NCBI GenBank assembly: GCA_021443945.1
Contig: JABUSF010000003.1
Coordinates: 101,356-111,829 of the forward strand
Origin: Ileibacterium sp.
GTDB taxonomy: Bacteria > Bacillota_I > Bacilli_A > Erysipelotrichales > Erysipelotrichaceae
Length of the DNA stretch: 10,474 nt
Direction: 5' to 3'
In this document: piece by piece, positions 1 to 6,753 of the stretch
How positions within the stretch are numbered: the first letter of the stretch is position 1
How the letters are laid out: every line of letters starts with the position of its first letter
Notes under the pieces: generated by a model
Seen by the model: the letters and a program-made list of their open reading frames with translations, nothing else
The model's database searches: none
Told to the model about the DNA's origin: nothing
Position numbers and translations under genes: made by a program

Positions 1-345
1 AACCATATGAAGGAAATCACTCAGCTGGTACAGGAATTTGATCCCACCATCACCCTGTCTTCCGTTCCTTTATACGAGCGCTTTGGCATCGAAAACGGCC
101 GTTCTCATCTGGAAGGCCATTTTGAAGACATCGAATTTCTTCCCTATCAGGACAGCCTGAAGGTGACAGACCCCCATGATCTGGCAGATTACATTCTGTC
201 CTGCCATGGAAACCAGGCGGAAAAGCTGGTGGGATGCTACAACGAATTTCTGGATTTTCTCAAAACCCGGATGGCCGAGCAGGGCTGCATTGTGATTACG
301 AAGGAAGTGGGCCTGTTTAAAGCCCGCCGGAAAATGGAACAATAA
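1..345 (+). CDS. Class I SAM-dependent methyltransferase-like protein, C-terminal part (5' truncated by window)
   Basis: The reading frame is open from base 1 (codons for Asn-His precede the ATG at 7) and stops with TAA at 343-345. The visible piece is about 114 residues. It resembles the C-terminal half of class I SAM-dependent methyltransferases as I know them: an Asn-His-Met-Lys-Glu-Ile segment, a FGIENG stretch, a segment ending VTDPHDLADYILS, and a final GCIVITKEVGLFKARR strand-turn-strand. The SAM-binding glycine-rich motif would lie upstream of the window, so neither cofactor binding nor substrate can be judged. The ATG at 7 is probably internal: the frame continues upstream and no ribosome binding site can fit in six bases. 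A terminator follows 28 bases downstream, so the gene looks like the end of a separate transcription unit unrelated to rhamnose synthesis. The family call rests on remembered C-terminal motifs only. Confidence 0.68.
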   Translation, partial: NHMKEITQLVQEFDPTITLSSVPLYERFGIENGRSHLEGHFEDIEFLPYQDSLKVTDPHDLADYILSCHGNQAEKLVGCYNEFLDFLKTRMAEQGCIVITKEVGLFKARRKMEQ

Positions 346-372
346 CATCCAAATCGGCTGATTTTTCACCTC

Positions 373-402
373 AGGCCTGGAGCATGTGCTTCAGGTCTTT
401 TT
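373..402 (+). terminator. Intrinsic terminator after the methyltransferase-like gene
   Basis: An 11-bp stem with two G-U pairs is formed by 373-383 and 388-398, with tetraloop ATGT at 384-387. The T-run of 398-402 follows directly. Its position 28 bases past the stop codon and ahead of the rml promoter candidate fits separation of the upstream gene from the rhamnose genes. Confidence 0.8.
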
Positions 403-433
403 GATTGGGGTTTCAAAAACAATGCAAATCAGA

Positions 434-460
434 CGGATGGAGAAGGAATCCGGACTTTTT
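434..460 (+). terminator. Possible second, weak terminator hairpin
   Basis: A 5-bp stem (CGGAT 434-438, ATCCG 448-452) with a 9-base loop is followed three bases later by five T residues (456-460). The stem is short, so this may be a backup terminator or chance. Confidence 0.25.
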
Positions 461-462
461 GC

Positions 463-491
463 TTTACATTAACCTTACGTCAAGGTATACC
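463..491 (+). promoter_or_regulatory. Candidate sigma-70-type promoter for the rml operon
   Basis: TTTACA (463-468, five of six matches to TTGACA) lies exactly 17 bases from TATACC (486-491, four of six matches to TATAAT). Transcription would begin near 498, giving a leader of about 20 bases before the rmlA start at 519. The spacer carries the inverted repeat ACCTT-N5-AAGGT (472-476 and 482-486). The -10 box sits inside the perfect palindrome GGTATACC (484-491). These could be operator sites, but no regulator gene is visible. Confidence 0.5.
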
Positions 492-503
492 ATGAAGCCA
501 TCA

Positions 504-509
504 AGGAGG
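504..509 (+). promoter_or_regulatory. Ribosome binding site of rmlA
   Basis: A perfect AGGAGG lies nine bases before the ATG at 519. This supports the rmlA start and is typical of Firmicutes. Confidence 0.85.
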
Positions 510-518
510 ACTTAGTCC

Positions 519-1409
519 ATGAAAGGTATTATTCTCGCCGGAGGAAGCGGAACCCGTCTGTATCCTCTGACAAAAGTAACCAGCAAACAGCTGCTGCCTG
601 TCTTTGACAAGCCTATGATTTACTACCCAATGTCCATTCTCATGGAAGCAGGGATCAAGGAGATTTTGATCATTTCAACTCCTGAAGACACACCAAGATT
701 TGAAGAACTGCTTGGCGACGGACACCAGTTCGGCGTTGAGCTCTCCTATAAAGTTCAGCCATCCCCGGACGGGCTGGCCCAGGCCTTCATCCTGGGAGAA
801 GAATTCATCGGCGATGATTCTGTTGCCATGATTCTGGGGGACAACATTTTCCATGGCCATGGTCTGGCCAAACGCTTGAAAGCAGCGGCTTCCAAAGAAG
901 AAGGAGCCACCGTCTTCGGCTACTATGTCGAGGATCCGGAGCGTTTTGGCGTGGTGGAATTCGATGAAGAAGGAAACGCCATCTCTCTGGAAGAAAAACC
1001 GGAAAATCCAAAATCCAACTATGCTGTCACAGGGCTGTATTTCTACGATAACGATGTGGTGAAATACGCCAAAAACCTGAAGCCATCTGCCCGCGGTGAG
1101 CTGGAAATCACCGACCTGAACCGGATTTATCTGGACAATGGCAAACTGGGCGTTACCCTTCTGGGAGACGGGTTTACCTGGCTGGATACCGGAACCCATG
1201 AGTCTCTGGTGGATGCCACCAACTTTGTAAAAACAGTGGAAGAACACCAGCACCGCAAAATTGCATGTCTGGAAGAAATTGCCTTCCGCAACGGATGGAT
1301 CGGCATGGATGAAATGAAGGACATTTACGAAATTTACAAAAAGAATCAGTACGGCGCTTACCTGAAAAAACTGATGGACCGCCGTTATGTAGATAAGGAC
1401 CAAGCATGA
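519..1409 (+). CDS. rfbA: Glucose-1-phosphate thymidylyltransferase (RmlA/RfbA)
   Basis: This enzyme makes dTDP-glucose from dTTP and glucose-1-phosphate in the cytoplasm, the first step of dTDP-L-rhamnose synthesis. The 296 residues match the usual RmlA length. The nucleotide-binding signature GGSGTRLYPLT is at residues 8-18. Lys23 in the following TSKQLLPVFDKP stretch matches the conserved phosphate-contacting lysine. QPSPDGLAQA is at 80-89, LGDNIF at 106-111, and the EEKP motif at 158-161 carries the conserved Glu-Lys pair. The GFTWLDTGTHESL segment in the C-terminal third is also typical. The ATG at 519 has a perfect AGGAGG upstream. The stop overlaps the rmlC start by four bases (ATGA at 1406-1409), implying translational coupling. 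It is the first gene of a complete rml set and follows a promoter candidate. All key motifs are intact. Confidence 0.97.
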   Translation: MKGIILAGGSGTRLYPLTKVTSKQLLPVFDKPMIYYPMSILMEAGIKEILIISTPEDTPRFEELLGDGHQFGVELSYKVQPSPDGLAQAFILGEEFIGDDSVAMILGDNIFHGHGLAKRLKAAASKEEGATVFGYYVEDPERFGVVEFDEEGNAISLEEKPENPKSNYAVTGLYFYDNDVVKYAKNLKPSARGELEITDLNRIYLDNGKLGVTLLGDGFTWLDTGTHESLVDATNFVKTVEEHQHRKIACLEEIAFRNGWIGMDEMKDIYEIYKKNQYGAYLKKLMDRRYVDKDQA

Positions 1410-1981
1410 AAGTAATTGAAACTGAAATTCCCGGCGTTCTGATTGTGGAAACCGATGTATTCGGGGATCACCGGGGCTACTTTACGGAAACCTATTCCAA
1501 ACCAAAATATGAAAAAATGGGAATCGGCGTGGAATTCGTCCAGGACAACATGTCTTTTTCTGCCCAGCCGGGAACCATCCGCGGCCTGCACTGGCAGAAC
1601 CCGCCTTATGCCCAGTCCAAACTGGTCAGCTGTACCAAAGGCCGTGTCATTGACGTAGCAGTAGACATCCGCAAAGGAAGCCCAACCTATGGAAAATGGG
1701 TGGCTGTGGAACTGTCTGCAGAAAACCACCGTCAGTTCTTCATTCCTCAGGGATTTGCCCACGGCTTTTTAACGCTGAGCCCGGATGTGGAATTCCGCTA
1801 CAAAGTGGACAACGTCTATGACAAAGCCTCTGAAGGCGCCATCCGCTACAATGACCCCACCGTCAATGTAGACTGGGGAACTCTGCTGGAAGGCATTGAA
1901 CCGGTTCTGTCTGAAAAAGATGAAATTGCACCGGTTCTGGAAGAATCCAACAACCAGTTCATTTACAACGAAAACTGCTAG
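1406..1981 (+). CDS. rfbC: dTDP-4-dehydrorhamnose 3,5-epimerase (RmlC/RfbC)
   Basis: RmlC epimerises C3 and C5 of dTDP-4-keto-6-deoxyglucose, the third step of rhamnose synthesis. The 191 residues form a single cupin-type domain of normal family length. Visible signatures are DHRGYFTETY at 21-30, IRGLHWQ at 58-64 with the catalytic-type His62, Lys72 in the QSKLVSC segment, VIDVAVDIRKGSPTYGKW at 81-98, the FIPQGFAHGF loop at 112-121, and IRYNDP at 146-151. Tyr132 and Tyr138 lie in the region where the family has its proton-donor tyrosine; I cannot assign which one from sequence alone. The start overlaps the rmlA stop by four bases. Only a weak AAGGA lies just upstream, so expression probably depends on coupling to rmlA. 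The last 20 residues or so are acidic and not part of the core fold. Confidence 0.96.
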   Translation: MKVIETEIPGVLIVETDVFGDHRGYFTETYSKPKYEKMGIGVEFVQDNMSFSAQPGTIRGLHWQNPPYAQSKLVSCTKGRVIDVAVDIRKGSPTYGKWVAVELSAENHRQFFIPQGFAHGFLTLSPDVEFRYKVDNVYDKASEGAIRYNDPTVNVDWGTLLEGIEPVLSEKDEIAPVLEESNNQFIYNENC

Positions 1982-2011
1982 AGACAGCAGTCGTCTATAA
2001 AAGGAGATTTT

Positions 2012-3046
2012 ATGAAAATTCTAGTAACCGGAGGAGCCGGATTTATCGGCGGAAACTTCGTACAGTACATGGTGAACAAATATCCTGAAGACACCATTAT
2101 CAACCTGGACAACCTGACCTATGCAGGAAATCTGGAAACGTTAAAAGATGTGGAAGACAAGCCAAACTACAAATTCTACAAAGGGGACATTGCCGACCGT
2201 GAATTTGTCTACGGCCTGTTTGAAAAAGAACGGCCTGACATCGTTGTCAACTTCGCAGCAGAAAGCCATGTGGACCGTTCCATTGAAGATCCTGAAATCT
2301 TTGTCAGAACCAACGTTCTGGGAACCACCACTCTGCTGGATGCCGCTGTAAAATATGGCGTGAAACGCTACCATCAGGTGAGCACCGATGAAGTATATGG
2401 GGATCTGCCGCTGGACCGTCCGGATCTGTTCTTCACGGAAGAAACACCGCTGCACACCTCCAGCCCATACTCTTCCTCCAAAGCAGCAGCAGACCTGTTT
2501 GTTCAGGCGTATCACAGAACATATGGCCTGCCCACAACCATTTCCCGCTGCTCCAACAACTACGGCCCATACCATTTCCCGGAAAAACTGATTCCTCTGA
2601 TGATCTCCAGGGCACTGGACGATCAGCCGCTTCCCGTGTATGGAAACGGCGCCAACGTCCGTGACTGGCTGCATGTTCTGGATCACTGCAAAGCCATCGA
2701 CCTGATCATCCGCAATGGCAAAGAAGGCGAAGTCTACAACGTCGGCGGACACAACGAAAGAACCAACCTGGAAGTTGTAAAAACCATTCTGAAAGCTTTG
2801 AACAAACCAGAATCTCTGATCACATACGTCGAAGACCGCAAAGGCCACGATATGCGTTATGCCATTGACCCTGCCAAACTGGAAGGCGAACTGGGCTGGG
2901 AACCGGAATACAACTTTGACACCGGCATCGCTCAGACCATTCAGTGGTATCTGGACAACAAAGACTGGTGGCAGCACATTCTTTCCGGAGAATATCAGGA
3001 CTACTTCAATTCCATGTACGTGGAAAAAGGCCGCCTGGATAAGTAA
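2012..3046 (+). CDS. rfbB: dTDP-glucose 4,6-dehydratase (RmlB/RfbB)
   Basis: RmlB converts dTDP-glucose to dTDP-4-keto-6-deoxyglucose using tightly bound NAD+, the second step of the pathway. The 344 residues match the family. It is an extended short-chain dehydrogenase: the Rossmann motif GGAGFIGG is at 7-14, and NLDNLTYAGN at 31-40 is typical of RmlB. AAESHVDRS lies at 82-90. STDEVYG at 124-130 carries the dehydratase triad Thr125-Asp126-Glu127. Tyr153 and Lys157 form the YxxxK pair in SPYSSSKAAAD, and RCSNNYGPYHFPEKLIP at 179-195 lines the sugar-nucleotide pocket. The start is preceded by an AAGGAGA ribosome binding site, and the gap after rmlC is only 30 bases, so it is cotranscribed. Every residue I would look for is present. 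Confidence 0.97.
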   Translation: MKILVTGGAGFIGGNFVQYMVNKYPEDTIINLDNLTYAGNLETLKDVEDKPNYKFYKGDIADREFVYGLFEKERPDIVVNFAAESHVDRSIEDPEIFVRTNVLGTTTLLDAAVKYGVKRYHQVSTDEVYGDLPLDRPDLFFTEETPLHTSSPYSSSKAAADLFVQAYHRTYGLPTTISRCSNNYGPYHFPEKLIPLMISRALDDQPLPVYGNGANVRDWLHVLDHCKAIDLIIRNGKEGEVYNVGGHNERTNLEVVKTILKALNKPESLITYVEDRKGHDMRYAIDPAKLEGELGWEPEYNFDTGIAQTIQWYLDNKDWWQHILSGEYQDYFNSMYVEKGRLDK

Positions 3047-3081
3047 ACAGACTCAAAAAATAGGAACGAGGAGTACAGAAC

Positions 3082-3936
3082 ATGAAGATTCTTGTAACTG
3101 GATATAAAGGACAGCTTGGATATGACGTAGTCAACGAAGCTGAAAAAAGAGGAATCGAAGCCGTTGGTGTGGACATTGATGAAATGGACATTACCAATGC
3201 TGCTCAGGTAGAAGAAGTCATTAAAGCAGGAAACTACGATGCTGTTGTTCACTGCGCCGCCTGGACAGCGGTTGACAAAGCCGAAGAGCCGGAACTTCTG
3301 GATGTGGTGCGCAAAGTCAATGCAGAAGGAACCAAAAACATTGTGGATGTCTGCCGTGAGCTGGACATTCCTGTGATGTATTTCTCCACAGACTATGTCT
3401 TTGACGGACAGGGAGATCAGCCCTGGATGGAAGATGCACCAAGAGATCCTCTGAATGTGTATGGTCTGACCAAAGCGGAAGGAGAAGAGTTTGTGGAAGC
3501 CTATCCGAAACACTTCATCATCCGGATTTCCTGGGTGTTTGGAAACAACGGAAACAACTTCATTAAAACGATGCTGAAGCTGGGATCCACAAGAAAAGAT
3601 CTGACGGTTGTCAATGACCAGATCGGCTCTCCAACCTACACCTATGATCTGGCCCGCCTGGTTGTGGATATGATCCAGACCGACAAATACGGCAAATACC
3701 ATGCCACCAATCAGGGCATCTGCTCCTGGTATGATTTCGCCAAGGAAATTTTCCGTCAGGCCGGTATGGATGTAAATGTCGCTCCTGTGTCTTCTGACGC
3801 TTACCCTGCCAAAGCCAAACGTCCTTCCAATTCCCGCATGAACCAGACTCGTCTGGATGAAAATGGATTTGAAAGACTGCCAAGCTGGCAGGATGCCTTA
3901 AGCCGTTATCTGGTGGAAATCGGCCAGAACAAATAA
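3082..3936 (+). CDS. rfbD: dTDP-4-dehydrorhamnose reductase (RmlD/RfbD)
   Basis: RmlD reduces dTDP-4-keto-L-rhamnose with NAD(P)H to dTDP-L-rhamnose, the last step of the pathway. The 284 residues match the family length. The cofactor-binding motif GYKGQLG is at 7-13, CAAWTAVDKAE at 58-68, and STDYVFDG at 102-109. The catalytic YxxxK pair is Tyr127 and Lys131, in NVYGLTKAEGE. IRISWVFG lies at 147-154, DQIGSPTY at 179-186, and the late RPSNSRM segment at 247-253 is characteristic of RmlD. An ACGAGGAG ribosome binding site precedes the ATG, and the gap after rmlB is 35 bases. A terminator-like hairpin follows four bases after the stop, so this is probably the last gene of the rml transcription unit. 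Confidence 0.96.
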   Translation: MKILVTGYKGQLGYDVVNEAEKRGIEAVGVDIDEMDITNAAQVEEVIKAGNYDAVVHCAAWTAVDKAEEPELLDVVRKVNAEGTKNIVDVCRELDIPVMYFSTDYVFDGQGDQPWMEDAPRDPLNVYGLTKAEGEEFVEAYPKHFIIRISWVFGNNGNNFIKTMLKLGSTRKDLTVVNDQIGSPTYTYDLARLVVDMIQTDKYGKYHATNQGICSWYDFAKEIFRQAGMDVNVAPVSSDAYPAKAKRPSNSRMNQTRLDENGFERLPSWQDALSRYLVEIGQNK

Positions 3937-3939
3937 CCA

Positions 3940-3991
3940 AACGCAAAACAGGCCCATGCTTCTGAAAAGGGAAGATGGGCCTTTGTGCGTT
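3940..3991 (+). terminator. Terminator-like hairpin at the end of the rml operon
   Basis: A long imperfect stem joins 3940-3957 to 3975-3991. Its strong core is AGGCCCAT (3950-3957) with ATGGGCCT (3975-3982), and an inner CTTC/GAAG pair narrows the loop. The bases after the core, TTTGTGCGTT, form only a mediocre T-tract and can pair with the upstream AACGCAAAAC. It is therefore probably a leaky terminator, allowing some read-through from rmlD into the assembly genes. Confidence 0.55.
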
Positions 3992-4018
3992 GAATGAAAC
4001 TTGAAATGATAATATATT
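3990..4018 (+). promoter_or_regulatory. Candidate promoter overlapping the end of the rml terminator
   Basis: TTGAAT (3990-3995, four of six matches) lies exactly 17 bases from TATATT (4013-4018, five of six matches). The stretch around the -10 is AT-rich. A transcript from here would begin near 4025 and carry a leader of about 240 bases before the gene at 4265. Confidence 0.4.
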
Positions 4019-4173
4019 AAAGCTTGTGTCATGACTGATTGGGTCTGCCAAAGCAGAATCAAGATCAGTCTGCCGTTCTTTCCTGCCGGCTGTCCTCTTC
4101 CCGTAAACATCTTTGCCTCGGGCTTTCATTCCCCGCGGCACAGGGCATTTTGATAATGGGAGGTTTTGGTTGG

Positions 4174-4202
4174 TTGGCAATGCAGGGTGAACTGTATACT
4201 AT
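4174..4202 (+). promoter_or_regulatory. Second candidate promoter, proximal to the DUF4422 gene
   Basis: TTGGCA (4174-4179, five of six matches) lies 17 bases from TACTAT (4197-4202, four of six). An overlapping TATACT (4195-4200) gives a better -10 but with a 15-base spacer. Transcripts would start near 4209, giving a 5' leader of about 55 bases with one small hairpin and the ribosome binding site. Confidence 0.3.
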
Positions 4203-4252
4203 ACCCGAAGGAAAAACTCGATGGCGAAATCTGTATTCGCCCGATTTGTGGA

Positions 4253-4257
4253 TGGGG
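4253..4257 (+). promoter_or_regulatory. Ribosome binding site deciding the DUF4422 gene start
   Basis: A GGGGG run lies seven bases before ATG 4265. This favours that ATG over an in-frame TTG at 4166, whose 33 extra residues do not resemble the family. Confidence 0.6.
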
Positions 4258-4264
4258 GTTCTAT

Positions 4265-5026
4265 ATGGATATAAAACTAATCATTGCAGCACATAAAAAA
4301 TATCAAATGCCCTCAGACAAGATGTATCTTCCTGTTCAGGTGGGTGCAAAGGGCAAAGATTCGATTGGATATCAGCGGGATGATGAAAACGACAACATCT
4401 CCAGCAAGAATCCAAACTACTGTGAGCTGACGGGGCTGTACTGGGCCTGGAAAAATCTGGACTGCAGTCATCTCGGGCTGGCCCATTACCGCCGGCACTT
4501 CAAAGGAAGCGCAGCTCCTTTTGGAATTCTTTCCGGCCCGGAAGCGCAGAAGCTTCTGGAAAAATCGGATGTCATCCTGCCGAAAAAGCAGCATTATGTC
4601 ATTGAGACGATTTACTCTCACTATCAGCATACCCATTATGAACAGGACATTAAAAAGACAAGAAGAATCATTCAGAAGCTGTATCCGGATTATCTGCCGG
4701 CTTTTGACAAGCACATGAAAGAGCGCAGCTCTCATATGTTCAACATGTTCATTATGAAAAAAGAGCTGGCGGATCAGTACTGCGAATTCCTGTTTGGAGT
4801 GCTCAAAGCCCTGGAAAAAGAGATCGACGTCTCTCAGTACGATGGCTTTCAGGCAAGAGTGTTTGGCCGCATTGGAGAAATTCTTCTGGATGTATGGCTG
4901 GACAAAAACAACATCTCCTATACGGAAGTGCCTTTGATTTATACGGAAAAAATCAACTGGGGCAAAAAAGCCGCCGCTTTCTTAAAGGCCAAATTTTTCC
5001 ACCAGCGCTATAAGGGAAGCTTTTAG
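4265..5026 (+). CDS. DUF4422-family putative glycosyltransferase
   Basis: The predicted protein is 253 residues, soluble, without signal peptide or membrane segment. It opens with MDIKLIIAAHKKYQMP, the usual N-terminus of the DUF4422 family found in capsule and exopolysaccharide loci. Other family signatures are NPNYCELTGLYWAWKN at 49-64, GLAHYRRHF at 71-79, a SSHMFNMFIMKKELAD segment in the middle, and a C-terminal RVFGRIGEILLDVWLD stretch. Members are generally assigned as sugar transferases that add a residue to the lipid-linked repeat unit; donor and acceptor cannot be read from sequence. The start at ATG 4265 was chosen because of the GGGGG ribosome site and family alignment. It is the first gene of the assembly block, 13 bases before the polymerase gene. 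Family call is strong; enzymatic role is inference. Confidence 0.85.
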   Translation: MDIKLIIAAHKKYQMPSDKMYLPVQVGAKGKDSIGYQRDDENDNISSKNPNYCELTGLYWAWKNLDCSHLGLAHYRRHFKGSAAPFGILSGPEAQKLLEKSDVILPKKQHYVIETIYSHYQHTHYEQDIKKTRRIIQKLYPDYLPAFDKHMKERSSHMFNMFIMKKELADQYCEFLFGVLKALEKEIDVSQYDGFQARVFGRIGEILLDVWLDKNNISYTEVPLIYTEKINWGKKAAAFLKAKFFHQRYKGSF

Positions 5027-5039
5027 AAGAGGAATTTCC

Positions 5040-6728
5040 ATGGTAAAGAAACTGATTCATTTCCTTTATGAAAAATACAGTGTTCTGGCAGAAACCGGCA
5101 TTGTGGCCTATATGCTCTGCTCGTTTATGACCGTCACGGTCCTGGATTCCATCGGACCGCTGTCTTTGATGGTCAAGCTGATTCGCTATGGCCTGTATGC
5201 CTTTTTGAGCCTCATGTGTCTGGCTTATTATTTTGGAAGCCACCCGGCTGACAGCCTGAAAGAAGCGCTTTTCAGTCTGTTTGCCTGGCTCAAAGATCAC
5301 CTGCTGCTGTGCACCGCGCTGATCACCTCTATTTTGAACTTTGTGCTGTCCGGATCCCTGATCCCCTTTGCCATTGTTTTGCTGCTGATAGCGGCCAGAC
5401 CGCTGAATCTGCAGCATCTGCTTAAGATGATCTTCATCACCCAGCTGGCTGCGGCCGTTCTTGTGGTGGCGCTCAGCCAGACGGGTCTGCTAACCGATTT
5501 GATTTACTCCTCCACAAGAGGAAGATACCGTCACTCCCTTGGATACATTTATCCTCTGGAGATGCATTCTCATTTCTTCTTCCTGTTTTTGCTGGGGGCT
5601 TACCTGTTCCAGAAAAAATATGGCTTCATCGCATTTGCGGTTATTTCTGCGGTCAATTACGGGGTGTTCTACATGACCCTGGCCCGGACCAATTTTGTGC
5701 TCATTGAAGCCTGCGCTCTGCTGCTTTTGATTGCGGTTAAAGTGCCAAGGGAAGTCTGGGAAAAAGTCTTTGGCTGGAAATACTGGAAACCGCTGCTGTT
5801 TGCAGGAACCATTCTCATGTTCACAGCTCCCATTGCCGCGTGCCTGATGTACACTCCAAATTCCAGGTTCTGGGATTTTGCGGATGATTTAATGACCGGC
5901 CGTCTGAGCCTGTGCCGGGAGGCCCTGGAAACCTATCCCCTGACTCTGTTTGGCCAGAGCATTGAATGGCTGGGATCCGGAGGACCGAACCCCACCTACA
6001 TCTGGCAGGATGAATACAACTTTGCCGATATTTCCTATGTAAAAGACCTGCTGGACTACGGGGTGATCCTGTATGGCCTGGTGGCAGCAGGATATTACTG
6101 GATGATGCAGAACTTTTCCAAAAAGGCCAATGCCGCGGGAATTGTCTGCTGCATTTCTGTTCTGCTTTGCTCCATTATGGAGCCAAGACTGCTGTCCATC
6201 TCCCTGAACTCCTTTTTGCTGTTCCTTTGCATCCCGCTGCTGTATACCAACCGGCGGCTGATTCAGTGGATGAAGGAAGATGTGCCTGTGTATGGACCAT
6301 GGAGCAGGCTGCCCAAAGCCGGCCGCATCGCCGCTGTCGGTGCTGTCCTTGCTCTTTGCGCAGGATTTGTTCTGTATATGAACAGCCTGCATGGATTCGG
6401 AGAACGCCGCCAGGCCATCCGGGCTCTGGAAAATGAGCGCAAAGACTGGCAGGCAGAAATCATGAGCTTTGAAAAGCCGGAAGACATGGATCCCTATCTG
6501 TACAGCCGGTACATGGCCCATGCCCTGAAAGACAGCTCTGCTGCCTATGAAGAAATGGTGAAGAAAGTCCCCATTGGCCGTCTTCGCTCCTACTACATTA
6601 ACAAAGAAGACTTTAACAGCATTCAGGCAAAGGATGCCAAAGAAGAGGAATACAAACAGAAGTTTGAAGAAATCGGATCCCTGACCAGTCAGGAGATTCA
6701 AAAACAGCTGTCTCCTGCTCAAAACTGA
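5040..6728 (+). CDS. Wzy-like polysaccharide repeat-unit polymerase (multi-pass membrane protein)
   Basis: This 562-residue protein has roughly eleven to thirteen hydrophobic segments. The clearest are near 19-39, 45-64, 87-117, 128-147, 176-190, 194-213, 218-233, 251-270, 338-354, 366-379, 386-401 and 428-447. Features shared with Wzy polymerases are an Arg-rich loop RGRYRHSLGYIYP at 160-172, MTLARTNF at 212-219, MTGRLSLCREALETYP at 285-300 followed by LFGQ, and a DISYVKDLLDYG segment at 330-341. It would join lipid-linked repeat units on the outer face of the membrane. Unusually, about 115 polar residues follow the last membrane segment. An AGAAGAGGA ribosome site lies six bases before the ATG, and the next gene starts 25 bases after the stop. 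O-antigen ligases share this architecture and cannot be excluded, but the Firmicutes locus context favours polymerase. Confidence 0.78.
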   Translation: MVKKLIHFLYEKYSVLAETGIVAYMLCSFMTVTVLDSIGPLSLMVKLIRYGLYAFLSLMCLAYYFGSHPADSLKEALFSLFAWLKDHLLLCTALITSILNFVLSGSLIPFAIVLLLIAARPLNLQHLLKMIFITQLAAAVLVVALSQTGLLTDLIYSSTRGRYRHSLGYIYPLEMHSHFFFLFLLGAYLFQKKYGFIAFAVISAVNYGVFYMTLARTNFVLIEACALLLLIAVKVPREVWEKVFGWKYWKPLLFAGTILMFTAPIAACLMYTPNSRFWDFADDLMTGRLSLCREALETYPLTLFGQSIEWLGSGGPNPTYIWQDEYNFADISYVKDLLDYGVILYGLVAAGYYWMMQNFSKKANAAGIVCCISVLLCSIMEPRLLSISLNSFLLFLCIPLLYTNRRLIQWMKEDVPVYGPWSRLPKAGRIAAVGAVLALCAGFVLYMNSLHGFGERRQAIRALENERKDWQAEIMSFEKPEDMDPYLYSRYMAHALKDSSAAYEEMVKKVPIGRLRSYYINKEDFNSIQAKDAKEEEYKQKFEEIGSLTSQEIQKQLSPAQN

Positions 6729-6753
6729 CAGCAAACGAAAAAGAGGATGAAAC

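Larger units (their letters stand above)
4019..4264 (+). other. Long non-coding leader or intergenic region with three hairpins
   Basis: I see no convincing gene here. Three hairpins can be drawn. The first is 4033-4070, with outer arms GACTGATT/GATCAGTC and inner stem TCTGC-CAAA-GCAGA. The second is 4114-4140, with TGCC/GGCA and CGGG/CCCG arms around a 9-base loop. The third is 4223-4241, with GGCGAA/TTCGCC arms. In the first, GCAGA (4053-4057) could instead pair with a second TCTGC at 4069-4073, so two exclusive folds are possible. A short + strand frame crosses the region but resembles nothing I know. No ops/JUMPstart-like GGCGGTAG element was found. Confidence 0.35.

Noticed and set aside
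675..1403. A 242-codon minus-strand frame opposite rmlA
   Set aside because: It is a shadow of rmlA with no recognisable protein features.
2141..2977. A 278-codon open frame on the minus strand opposite rmlB
   Set aside because: It lies entirely within a gene with all its motifs intact. The translation is a compositional shadow (many Phe, Val and Gln) without recognisable motifs or a ribosome site.
3611..4180. A minus-strand frame spanning the end of rmlD and part of the 328-bp gap
   Set aside because: Its sequence resembles no family I know, half of it is antisense to rmlD, and it would read through the terminator hairpin. I leave the gap as non-coding.
4166..4264. N-terminal extension of the DUF4422 protein from a TTG start
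   Set aside because: The 33 extra residues are Cys/Trp-rich and unlike the family, and the ATG at 4265 has its own ribosome site and the family's normal N-terminus.
3937..4264. JUMPstart/ops element for RfaH-type antitermination
   Set aside because: No GGCGGTAG-like core was found in the gap, and the system belongs mainly to Gram-negative bacteria.
4039..4296. An 85-codon + strand frame in the 328-bp gap as a small gene or gene remnant
   Set aside because: No recognisable motif or good ribosome site, and it overlaps the true start of the DUF4422 gene in another frame.
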